Source of the DNA: Blautia wexlerae
Lineage (GTDB): Bacteria > Bacillota > Clostridia > Lachnospirales > Lachnospiraceae
Direction: 5' to 3'
Assembly: GCF_013300825.1 (NCBI RefSeq)
Contig: NZ_JAAIMY010000023.1
Location: forward strand, 1-63,267
DNA: 63,267 bases
Shown: in pieces, positions 1 through 6,632 of the stretch
Numbering within the stretch: position 1 is the first letter of the stretch
Layout: every line of letters begins with the position of its first letter
The notes under the pieces: generated by a model
Database searches by the model: none
The model's input: the letters and a program-made list of their open reading frames with translations, nothing else
What the model was told of the DNA's origin: nothing
Translations under genes and position numbers: made by a program

Positions 1-47
1 ATTGCGCGTCTAACTCATCACTGAAGTAACGAGAATGCGACGCGCAG
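1..47 (-). other. Start of an unidentified structured element interrupting the permease gene
   Basis: The outer arms GCGCGTC (4-10) and GACGCGC (39-45) are perfect inverted repeats. Inside them the minus-strand RNA would form CUCGUUAC / GUGAUGAG with only Watson-Crick and G-U pairs, whereas the plus strand would have mismatches. This points to an RNA structure read in the same direction as the broken permease gene. A group II intron or another RNA-encoding insertion is possible, but the canonical GTGCG intron start is not seen and the rest lies outside the window. Confidence 0.35.
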
Positions 48-371
48 TTATTCAATAAATACAGCCAGAGGAAAGCCCTCTTCCTCGACTGGCCCATATT
101 CTCGAACGCAGCTTTGATAAGTTTCCAAAGCCGATTTGATCCTATCCGGAGTCACTTCACCAGCGGATGTTTTATATAAATCTTGTTTGTACTTGATAGC
201 TGCCAAGCCATCTAATTCTGTAACCGTGCCATCTTCGTTTGGACGGTTAATACCCTCAAATGAAATAGGCAGGTATGCCATGGCTACGGAAAGCAAAAGT
301 GCGATTGCAAGTAAAATCAGGGTGCGCCGTGACTTCAAAATACGTTTTAGTTCAAGTCTAAAGAGCCGCAT
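48..371 (-). pseudogene. ABC-2 type permease, N-terminal fragment (interrupted)
   Basis: The reading frame starts at the ATG at 369-371, one base after the stop of the ATPase gene, so the two are translationally coupled. The 107 residues hold a basic start (MRLFRLELKRILKSRR), one hydrophobic segment (about residues 17-35) and an extracytoplasmic stretch. ABC-2 permeases of this kind normally continue for several more membrane segments. Here the frame ends at a TAA exactly where a strong inverted repeat begins (1-47), so the gene appears cut by an insertion, with its remainder beyond the left edge. A short natural product is less likely. Confidence 0.6.
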
Positions 372-372
372 A

Positions 373-1260
373 TTATCTGTCCTCCTTTTCCAAGTCTGTC
401 TGCGGGAACAACCACAGATACAGATCTTCCAATCGTGGCTCCGTTGTGACAGACCCATCAATTTCCGAATGTTCGGACAGATAACGAATAGAAACCTGAT
501 TGTGATCTTCGCCTCGCTGATTGATAATGCGCAGCCGCATTTCACATTCCGGCAGCTTTGAGGTCGGAATTATGCAATTCCAAACCTTGCCCTCAATCCG
601 CTTGACAAGTTCTGCGGTAGTTCCAACATCAACAATTTCTCCGGCTTTCATAATTGCGTTGCGCGTAGAAATATATTCTATATCAGATACGATATGGGTG
701 GAAATCAACACGATTCGATCATGCGAAAACTCGGAAATGAAATTCCGCAGACGCACGCGCTCTCCGGGATCAAGTCCTGCTGTCGGTTCGTCCATGACAA
801 GTATCTCCGGGTCGTTCAACATAGCCTGTGCAATACCAACACGACGCTTCATGCCGCCTGACAGATTGGAGATTTTTTTCTTTTTCACATCGGAGAGCGA
901 AAGAATGTCCAACAAATGATTGATCTTTTGGGTGGTTGCCCTTGTAGGAATATCTTTCAGCGCAGCCATATACTCCAAATAATCTTTGACCGTAAAATCC
1001 CGGTGATACCCAAAGTCCTGCGGCAGAAAGCCAAACTTGCTTCGGTAAGCTTCACCTAACTCTCGAATGTCTTTTCCGTCATAGTAAACCGCTCCGTTGG
1101 TTGGTGTCATAATATCAGCAATCATGCGCATGAGTGTGGTTTTCCCTGCACCATTCGCTCCCAAAAGTCCCCAAATGCCGGGAGTCAATGTCAGATTGAC
1201 ATCATTTACTGCTGTTTTGTCTTTGAACTGCTTGCTTAAATGCTCTATTTTCAGTTCCAT
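373..1260 (-). CDS. ABC transporter ATP-binding protein
   Basis: This is the ATPase subunit of an exporter pairing with the membrane protein encoded directly downstream. Visible motifs are Walker A GANGAGKTT (residues 34-42), a signature NLSGGMKRR (about 133), Walker B ILVMDEPT and the D-loop AGLD. The C-terminal 70 residues are variable, as in drug or bacteriocin-type ABC-2 ATPases. The ATG at 1260 follows AAGGAGTG. It lies downstream of a VanRS-like two-component system and of 11-bp repeats resembling those before the regulator gene, so control by that system is inferred. The substrate is unknown; export of a cell-envelope-active compound is plausible. Confidence 0.9.
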   Translation of the reverse strand: MELKIEHLSKQFKDKTAVNDVNLTLTPGIWGLLGANGAGKTTLMRMIADIMTPTNGAVYYDGKDIRELGEAYRSKFGFLPQDFGYHRDFTVKDYLEYMAALKDIPTRATTQKINHLLDILSLSDVKKKKISNLSGGMKRRVGIAQAMLNDPEILVMDEPTAGLDPGERVRLRNFISEFSHDRIVLISTHIVSDIEYISTRNAIMKAGEIVDVGTTAELVKRIEGKVWNCIIPTSKLPECEMRLRIINQRGEDHNQVSIRYLSEHSEIDGSVTTEPRLEDLYLWLFPQTDLEKEDR

Positions 1261-1295
1261 GCTTACACTCCTTTCTTTTGCTTCGGCTGAACAAT

Positions 1296-1340
1296 AAAAA
1301 GCCCTTGTTCGATAATCATTGTACCGAACAAGGGCTTTTC
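1296..1340 (-). terminator. Intrinsic terminator after the histidine kinase gene
   Basis: The arms AAAAAGCCCTTGTTCG (1296-1311) and CGAACAAGGGCTTTT (1325-1339) pair perfectly, and on the minus strand the hairpin is followed by TTTTTATTG. A TACAAT sequence (1318-1323 on the minus strand) in the loop could be the -10 element of the ABC operon, so that its own transcript would skip the first arm. Confidence 0.85.
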
Positions 1341-1361
1341 AATCTCAAAAATCACACGCTT

Positions 1362-1383
1362 AAATTCCTAAGCAATTCCTAAG
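1362..1383 (-). promoter_or_regulatory. Tandem 11-bp boxes, likely binding site of the VanR-like regulator
   Basis: Plus-strand AAATTCCTAAG (1362-1372) and CAATTCCTAAG (1373-1383) are contiguous direct repeats identical at 10 of 11 positions. OmpR-family regulators bind such 11-bp tandem half-sites. Similar boxes occur at 3779-3800 before the regulator gene. With a start near 1311 the boxes would lie at about -50 to -70 of the ABC operon. The function is inferred. Confidence 0.55.
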
Positions 1384-1400
1384 ATCACATTCTTATTTTC

Positions 1401-2465
1401 CTAAACGGAAAGGGGTAATGTGATCACAAAGTCTATGGTTTCGTTTTGACTGGATGCAGTAATCTTTCCACCATGTAAATGTATAATTTCTTCCGCAATA
1501 GAAAGACCAAGTCCCGCACCACCTGTATTAGAAAGCCGAGCATCATCCAAGCGATTGAATTTTTCAAATATACTGTTAAGCTGTTCCTGTGGAATTGTTT
1601 TTCCATGATTTTCAAAAGTGATCTGAATATCATGCTCTAACCGTTTGGCGGATATAGTGATTTCTGTCTGCGGGTAACTATATGACGCAGCATTTCGTAA
1701 AAGATTACTGAAAACTCTCGCCAGCTTTTCGGGATCAGCGTTCACAGATAAGTTGTCCTCCGCAGTAAATACCGCCGTGTTGCCATTTGCAGAGAGTGTC
1801 GGGTATATTTCATCTATTACCTGCGCAATCAAACAATGTAAATCTACATTTTCTTTTTTGATAATGACCTTATGTGCATTGTACTTGGTAATTTCAAAAA
1901 GTTCATTGATGAGCTTTTCAAGGCGTTCTGCCTTATTCAACGCAACTTTTACATACTTTTCCTTTTGCTGTTCAGGCATGTCAGGGGCTTCATGGAGCAG
2001 GCTCAAATAGCCGATTACCGTTGTGAGAGGGGTGCGTATATCATGTGCCAGATACATAATAATTTCATTTTTCTTTTCTTCTGCCTGCTTTGCAGCCCGT
2101 TTGCTCAACAGAACAGACATTTTGATTTGATTGAGTTGTGCCTCCAATTCTTTCAGTGGGTCAGACAATGATACAGTATAATTGTTCTGCTCATAGACCG
2201 TTTGGGTCGCATCAATTACTTCATCCAGATAGCCCCACGGCTTTTTCCAATAGTAATTGAAAATACATACAAAGCCGATCATCAGATACAAAATAAAAAG
2301 CAGATCGAGCCGCCAGTAGAGCCATGCAAAAATACCGTTGTCAAATTTTGAAAAGATGTAGTCCAAGATAAGGGTCAAACCATATCCAACAACGGTATAA
2401 ACCAGCAATGATAGGTATAAGCGCACTTTAAGGCGCTTTTCTGTTGTCATTTCTTTCTTCGACAT
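1401..2465 (-). CDS. VanS-like sensor histidine kinase
   Basis: This 354-residue membrane sensor kinase has two N-terminal transmembrane segments (about residues 15-35 and 55-75) around a very short outer loop. A HAMP-like linker follows, then the H-box MYLAHDIRTPLT, the N-box NLLRNAASYSYP and the G-box GGAGLGLSI. It should phosphorylate the response regulator encoded two genes upstream. The start is set at the ATG at 2463-2465, preceded by AGGAGGTG inside the end of the VanZ-family gene; a longer frame to 2507 lacks a ribosome site. The small sensor loop suggests sensing within or at the membrane, as in VanS and bacitracin-type kinases. Confidence 0.9.
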   Translation of the reverse strand: MSKKEMTTEKRLKVRLYLSLLVYTVVGYGLTLILDYIFSKFDNGIFAWLYWRLDLLFILYLMIGFVCIFNYYWKKPWGYLDEVIDATQTVYEQNNYTVSLSDPLKELEAQLNQIKMSVLLSKRAAKQAEEKKNEIIMYLAHDIRTPLTTVIGYLSLLHEAPDMPEQQKEKYVKVALNKAERLEKLINELFEITKYNAHKVIIKKENVDLHCLIAQVIDEIYPTLSANGNTAVFTAEDNLSVNADPEKLARVFSNLLRNAASYSYPQTEITISAKRLEHDIQITFENHGKTIPQEQLNSIFEKFNRLDDARLSNTGGAGLGLSIAEEIIHLHGGKITASSQNETIDFVITLPLSV

Positions 2466-2478
2466 GAGAATACACCTC

Positions 2479-2988
2479 CTACCGATTAGCAAACAGAAGA
2501 AAGCCAAGCAGGCTAATCACGACAACACTTACTATGCCTGCCAGAATGGAAAACAATCTGTTTGCTTTTATTCTATTTCCGATTAACCGGGCTGCCATCG
2601 AATATACAGCAAGCCCCAAAAGACCGCCTGCCGCATTTGTGAGTACATCGGTAATATCAGAACGTCCGATTGCTAAAACATATTGCGTGGTTTCCAACAA
2701 AAAACTGGTTCCTGCAATCATCATTATCTTCACATATAGTTTTACTTTTGGCATCAGCATTTGAAGATAGATACCCATAGGCACAAAAATCAAAACATTT
2801 TCGAGCACCTCTGTTAAATGAAATGCTGCTCCAATTTCCTTATCATAGTGAAAAGGAATACAGTTTATACTTCTTATCTTGTCCAGATCACTGATTGAAA
2901 ATTGTAGTTTGAAAAGTATGATCCAAACCAAGAGTGCCAGATAAATTAAGAATAAAATGGTTACGAAGCAATTTGATTTTCTTTTCAT
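2479..2988 (-). CDS. VanZ family protein
   Basis: This integral membrane protein of 169 residues has four to five hydrophobic segments. It carries the VanZ-type core ENVLIFVPMGIYLQML followed by ETTQYVLAIGRSDITDVLTN. VanZ of Tn1546 gives low-level teicoplanin resistance by an unknown mechanism; most chromosomal homologues have no assigned role. The ATG at 2988 has AAGGAG upstream, better than the longer start at 3024. The gene lies between the response regulator and kinase genes, suggesting it works with the same envelope-stress response. Confidence 0.85.
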   Translation of the reverse strand: MKRKSNCFVTILFLIYLALLVWIILFKLQFSISDLDKIRSINCIPFHYDKEIGAAFHLTEVLENVLIFVPMGIYLQMLMPKVKLYVKIMMIAGTSFLLETTQYVLAIGRSDITDVLTNAAGGLLGLAVYSMAARLIGNRIKANRLFSILAGIVSVVVISLLGFLLFANR

Positions 2989-3004
2989 AGCGTACTCCTT
3001 TCGC

Positions 3005-3700
3005 TTAAATTTTGTAGCCAACACCCCAAATCGTTTTAATATACTGTGGAGTATCGGAAGTATCTTTCAGTTTCTCACGCAGATGCCGGATATGCACAGT
3101 AATTGTGCTGCTGTTTTTAGAGTAGTATTCATCTTTCCAAACTGCATGAAACAGTTCCTCAATACTTACAACACTACCAGCACTTTCCAAAAGAACCTGG
3201 AGGATAGAAAATTCTGTCGGTGTCAGAGAAACCGGCTCACCGTCTAACAAACATTCATGGGTCTGTACATTCAAGCACAATTTGTTATAGGAAAGTTCCG
3301 ATGGAACTTTCTCTGTGATGATACCGGGCGAATATTTCTTGTAACGTCTTAACTGCGCTTTCACTCTGGCAACTACTTCAAGTGGGCGAAAAGGTTTTGT
3401 CACATAATCGTCCGCTCCCAATGTCAGTCCTGTTATTTTATCCGTTTCCTCAATTTTAGCCGTTAGCATTATGATTGGATAAGTGTATTTCTTTCGGATA
3501 AGCTGGCAAAGTGAAAAGCCGTTCATATCCGGGAGCATAATATCCAGAATGGCAAGATCAATATCGCCGCTTTCAATACACGACATGGCATCCGTTGCGC
3601 AGTAAAATTTATAAACGATGTAATTTTCATTTTTCAAGTAGACCTCTAACAGATCCGCTATATCTTGCTCGTCATCTATAATTAGTATCTTTTCAGACAT
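3005..3700 (-). CDS. VanR-like (OmpR family) response regulator
   Basis: This two-domain regulator of 231 residues has a receiver with acidic pocket IIDDEQD (about 8-13), phosphoacceptor Asp53 (AILDIMLPD) and Lys in TAKIEE. A winged-helix domain ending in IWGVGYKI follows. It is first of three genes in the order regulator, VanZ-like, kinase. The start at 3698-3700 has AAAGGAGAG; the upstream extension to 3775 is unlikely to be translated. An extended -10 (TGTTATACT, minus strand, near 3735) and paired 11-bp boxes at 3779-3800 suggest autoregulation. Confidence 0.92.
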   Translation of the reverse strand: MSEKILIIDDEQDIADLLEVYLKNENYIVYKFYCATDAMSCIESGDIDLAILDIMLPDMNGFSLCQLIRKKYTYPIIMLTAKIEETDKITGLTLGADDYVTKPFRPLEVVARVKAQLRRYKKYSPGIITEKVPSELSYNKLCLNVQTHECLLDGEPVSLTPTEFSILQVLLESAGSVVSIEELFHAVWKDEYYSKNSSTITVHIRHLREKLKDTSDTPQYIKTIWGVGYKI

Positions 3701-3734
3701 ATTTTCAACTCTCCTTTTTGCTTGTACTCGATTA

Positions 3735-3800
3735 AGTATAACAAATACAGCATCTAAATTCACAATGGATTGCATGCGAAATTATTAAGATTTTCCTAAC
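3735..3800 (-). promoter_or_regulatory. Promoter and tandem boxes upstream of the response regulator gene
   Basis: On the minus strand an extended -10 TGTTATACT (TATACT at 3735-3740) lies 35 bases before the start codon. About 50-70 bases upstream of the expected transcript start are AAATTATTAAG (3779-3789) and ATTTTCCTAAC (3790-3800), two 11-bp half-sites like those at 1362-1383. No good -35 is seen, as expected for an activated promoter. Confidence 0.5.
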
Positions 3801-3918
3801 TTTCAATTTTAGGCAACTCAAAATCGCTAAAGCAGATTACATATCAGTTTTTTATGTATACATTGTACATATATAAAGAAATCCGTTTTAAAAAAACATT
3901 TCATCATATAATTCTGCG

Positions 3919-4131
3919 TCAAAACCTGTACATCTGCGGATTTTTCCTCTCAATGTCATAAACCGGAACTGAATGTCCGAATGATGTCTGCATAGCTATG
4001 ATTCCTATTTCATGTAAATCCTTTTTTACTGTATACACTTGAAAACCGTTTTCCTGCAAGCGGCTTGGATTATATCCAGTTCTTACTGTTATGATATATT
4101 TCAAAGGCTCTCTATCCGTTAAATTATGAAA
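3919..4131 (-). pseudogene. AbiEi-type antitoxin, internal fragment
   Basis: The translated stretch LTDREPLKY, TGYNPSRL, VYTVKKDLHEIGI and MQTSFGHSVPVYDIER matches what I recall of the C-terminal domain of AbiEi, the transcriptional antitoxin of type IV toxin-antitoxin systems. The homologous part is about 3946-4131. The DNA-binding N-terminus is missing, the frame enters the terminator hairpin at 4131, and after DIER, where the family continues into a TICDILR-like motif, it diverges and stops. No ATG or good ribosome site is present (a TTG at 4104 only). No AbiEii toxin gene is nearby, so it is a relic. Confidence 0.6.
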
Positions 4132-4170
4132 AAGCGTTTTTCGATTCCTTTTGGTTTCGAAAAACGCTTT
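4131..4170 (-). terminator. Intrinsic terminator of the M56 protease gene
   Basis: AAAGCGTTTTTCGA (4131-4144) and TCGAAAAACGCTTT (4157-4170) form a perfect 14-bp stem. The minus strand then reads TTTTTCATAA. It lies directly after the stop of the BlaR1-like gene. Confidence 0.85.
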
Positions 4171-4173
4171 CTT

Positions 4174-5922
4174 TTATTCTGTATAGATGTTCCCATTCTC
4201 ATCCGTCCAGGTACCGTCACCATTGTCTGTGTATCCGACCCCATCTGCGTCACGATAATAATAATCTCCGTTTGTTGTTTCTTTTACATTAACAGTACCG
4301 TTACTGCCCTGGAGTTCATGCTGTTCCAGTTGGTTTCCGGAATAATAATCTTCGTCATTCCAGGTACGATATGAATTTCCATTGGCATCTGCCCAGTTTC
4401 CATCTCCCTGATAACTGTATCGGCTCCCATAATCATCAGAATAGGTCCCATCTCCGTTATCGTAAAGAACTCTGGATTCTTCATCTCCTCCATCCGGTGC
4501 TACAATTGATGCTACACCGGAGGCAGTACTGAATCCACTGGTATATGGTACGCCTGCTGGCAGACTCTCATAAGATGAAACAGACCCGTTGTTGTCAGAG
4601 GTAATTCCATCATCGGTCGTTTCACTTACCTGTCCGCTGTTTTCCATGGCAGGTTCATCATTTGTTTCCGCATCCGCTTTTTCCTCTTCGTCTACAGAAT
4701 CCTCTGTATCTGTATTCTCTGTCACTCCTCCTTCGTCCTGTGTTTCAGCAGTTTTCTGCATAGTTACCATTTCAGAAAACGGTGCATAATCCGGTACATT
4801 ATTTTTCTCTGGATCTGCATTTTTTTCAATACCAGACTTCTCCGTCTCTACTGAAACTGTATCTGTCCCGGCAGAAACATTAAATACCAGATTACCGCCT
4901 GCAAGTAGCAGCGTCACAAGAATTCCCGGAAGAATTCCTTTGCGGAGTCTCCGAATGTTCACCATATACAGAATCCGATCTTTAAACACCATTTCGCTGT
5001 CATTAAGACTTGCTGTCACATATGGAATCTGATTTTCCATGGCCACTGTTCTGAGAAGCAGCTGTCGATATAATTTATGTTCCCTTTTATTAACTCTGCG
5101 AACAACTGCTGTATCACACAGATTCTCAATATCCTTATCCGCTTCTTTCAGCATGATAAGAAGAAAGGGATTGAACCAGTATATCGATGCACAAATTCGA
5201 AGGAGCATCTTATACCAGAGATCCCGATGGCAATAATGTGTAAGTTCATGGTAAAAGATAAGTTTTCTTTCTTCTGCTGAATATCCGGTTGCTGGTAGAT
5301 ACAATTTTGTATGTAAAAGTCCTGCAAGAAGCGGTGTGGTAAGACCTGCGTTTTGCCTGAGCTCCGGTATTCTGCGTACGTGCTTCTTTTGACACGCTGC
5401 ACGGTACATCTGAATACTCACCGGATCACTTACCTGCAGACTCATCCGTTCCAGCTTCCTTATAGAAAAATAATATGCCAGCAATTCTCCTGTCAGTTTA
5501 AGTACCGCTACACTCAGCCAGACAGCAGCAAAAATCACAGCCACAATTCCCAGCCATTTATCTGATTCGTACCTGACAGTTCTCTTTTGTTCCGGGATTT
5601 CTGTCAGATTTTTCATGTCATTGCTCGCAGATGATACGGTTTCTGTTATCTTCTGACTTTCCTCTGGTCTGACTGCGTAATCCGTTATCTTCGGGTTTTG
5701 CGTATTCTGTTGACTGCTTCTAAGTACTTTGAAATCCACCAGTGCCAGATTCTCCGGAAGGCGCACCGGAACACAAAGGCTTATCGTAATCAACAGCCAG
5801 ATAAAGTACTTCCATCTCGCTGATACACGTCCTTTAAACAGAGTCGCAAGCACTTTTACCAGTAAAATTACTACTGCTGCAATAATATTCAGTTTCAGAA
5901 TGTGCAGAACAAGAACATCCAT
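4174..5922 (-). CDS. BlaR1-like M56 family membrane metallopeptidase with a repeat-type C-terminus
   Basis: The protein has 582 residues. Membrane segments lie near 5-30, 38-58 and 122-152; the zinc motif HELTH (225-229) and a downstream NLCDTAVV motif mark the M56 domain, followed by a membrane segment near 330. In BlaR1/MecR1 the protease is triggered by an extracellular penicillin-binding domain and cleaves the BlaI repressor. Here that domain is absent. The outer part is instead an acidic Ser/Thr/Glu-rich linker and three short repeats of the form DNGDGT-x-D-x-x-G-x-x-Y. The ATG at 5922 has GGGAGGAG upstream and lies 6 bases after the chimeric repressor-like gene. Confidence 0.85.
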   Translation of the reverse strand: MDVLVLHILKLNIIAAVVILLVKVLATLFKGRVSARWKYFIWLLITISLCVPVRLPENLALVDFKVLRSSQQNTQNPKITDYAVRPEESQKITETVSSASNDMKNLTEIPEQKRTVRYESDKWLGIVAVIFAAVWLSVAVLKLTGELLAYYFSIRKLERMSLQVSDPVSIQMYRAACQKKHVRRIPELRQNAGLTTPLLAGLLHTKLYLPATGYSAEERKLIFYHELTHYCHRDLWYKMLLRICASIYWFNPFLLIMLKEADKDIENLCDTAVVRRVNKREHKLYRQLLLRTVAMENQIPYVTASLNDSEMVFKDRILYMVNIRRLRKGILPGILVTLLLAGGNLVFNVSAGTDTVSVETEKSGIEKNADPEKNNVPDYAPFSEMVTMQKTAETQDEGGVTENTDTEDSVDEEEKADAETNDEPAMENSGQVSETTDDGITSDNNGSVSSYESLPAGVPYTSGFSTASGVASIVAPDGGDEESRVLYDNGDGTYSDDYGSRYSYQGDGNWADANGNSYRTWNDEDYYSGNQLEQHELQGSNGTVNVKETTNGDYYYRDADGVGYTDNGDGTWTDENGNIYTE

Positions 5923-5928
5923 AATTCG

Positions 5929-6495
5929 CTACTCCTCCCTGTCCTCCAGGTTCTTAAGAAATTCACTGAGATCCTGGACTTCTTCCGAGCTGATCTTCTT
6001 TCCATGATAAAGTGAAGTTACAAACTTTTTTAGTGAATTCCCATAAAGCTTCTCAAGAACACTCTGGCTTTCATGTGCCTGATAATCTGACTGCGAAACC
6101 AAGGGTGTATACAGATTCATTTTCAACGCTTTACTCTTGTCTTCTGCAAAGGCATTTGCTGTCATAGCTATAATCACAACAGCAGATGCATCACTTCTGT
6201 TCATTGTACGTATTTCTCTGGTAGCTTCCAGGCCATCCATAACTGGCATCATAATATCCATCAGAATTACATTGACCTCACCAACACCTGATTTTGCAAA
6301 TGCTTCAACAGCCTCCTTGCCGTTTGAAGCCCTTATAATTACTGCTCCTGCATTTGTCAGAAGGAATTCCGCAATTTCCATATTCAATTCATTGTCTTCG
6401 GCCAAAAGGATTCTCATACCTTCAATTGATACATCGTCTTCCTGGCTTTCTGCCTGCTTCATATCAGCAAAAATAAGGAATGGAAGCTGTACCAT
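5929..6495 (-). CDS. Chimeric gene: receiver domain of a hybrid kinase joined to the BlaI C-terminus
   Basis: The first 26 residues (VQLPFLIF...) resemble the end of a kinase ATPase domain plus linker. Residues about 27-125 are a receiver domain (LLAEDNELN, phospho-Asp in ILMDIMMPVMDG, MTANAFAED). From about residue 130 the sequence TPLVSQSDY, SVLEKLYGNSLKKFV and LYHGKKISSEEV is that of the BlaI/MecI dimerisation and cleavage region. The winged-helix DNA-binding domain of BlaI is gone and the receiver stops before its conserved Lys-Pro. The frame is open across the junction. The ATG at 6495 has only a weak ribosome site. It is probably a non-functional deletion fusion, though an expressed BlaI-tail protein cannot be excluded. 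Confidence 0.75.
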   Translation of the reverse strand: MVQLPFLIFADMKQAESQEDDVSIEGMRILLAEDNELNMEIAEFLLTNAGAVIIRASNGKEAVEAFAKSGVGEVNVILMDIMMPVMDGLEATREIRTMNRSDASAVVIIAMTANAFAEDKSKALKMNLYTPLVSQSDYQAHESQSVLEKLYGNSLKKFVTSLYHGKKISSEEVQDLSEFLKNLEDREE

Positions 6496-6554
6496 GAATA
6501 CTCTTCATTTTTACTTTTGCCAGTTTTATTTCCGGTACTCCTTCAGAAATGGGC

Positions 6555-6592
6555 ATAAAAAGCGCCATAGGTTTTCGATACCTATGGCGTGT
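6555..6592 (-). terminator. Terminator hairpin, copy 1 of a duplicated element
   Basis: The stem CGCCATAGGT / ACCTATGGCG (6563-6589) is followed on the minus strand by TTTTTAT. It terminates transcription coming from the anti-sigma gene. A second copy, 37 of 38 bases identical and in the same orientation, lies at 9038-9075, so the two bracket the sigma/anti-sigma unit. Confidence 0.85.
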
Positions 6593-6632
6593 AAATAATT
6601 TTCTACTCTGCAGATATCTTGTTTATGATTGT

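Noticed and set aside
1401-3700. A true vancomycin-resistance operon
   Set aside because: Only regulator, kinase and a VanZ-family gene are present; no ligase, dehydrogenase or dipeptidase gene (vanH, vanA/G-type, vanX/Y) is in the window.
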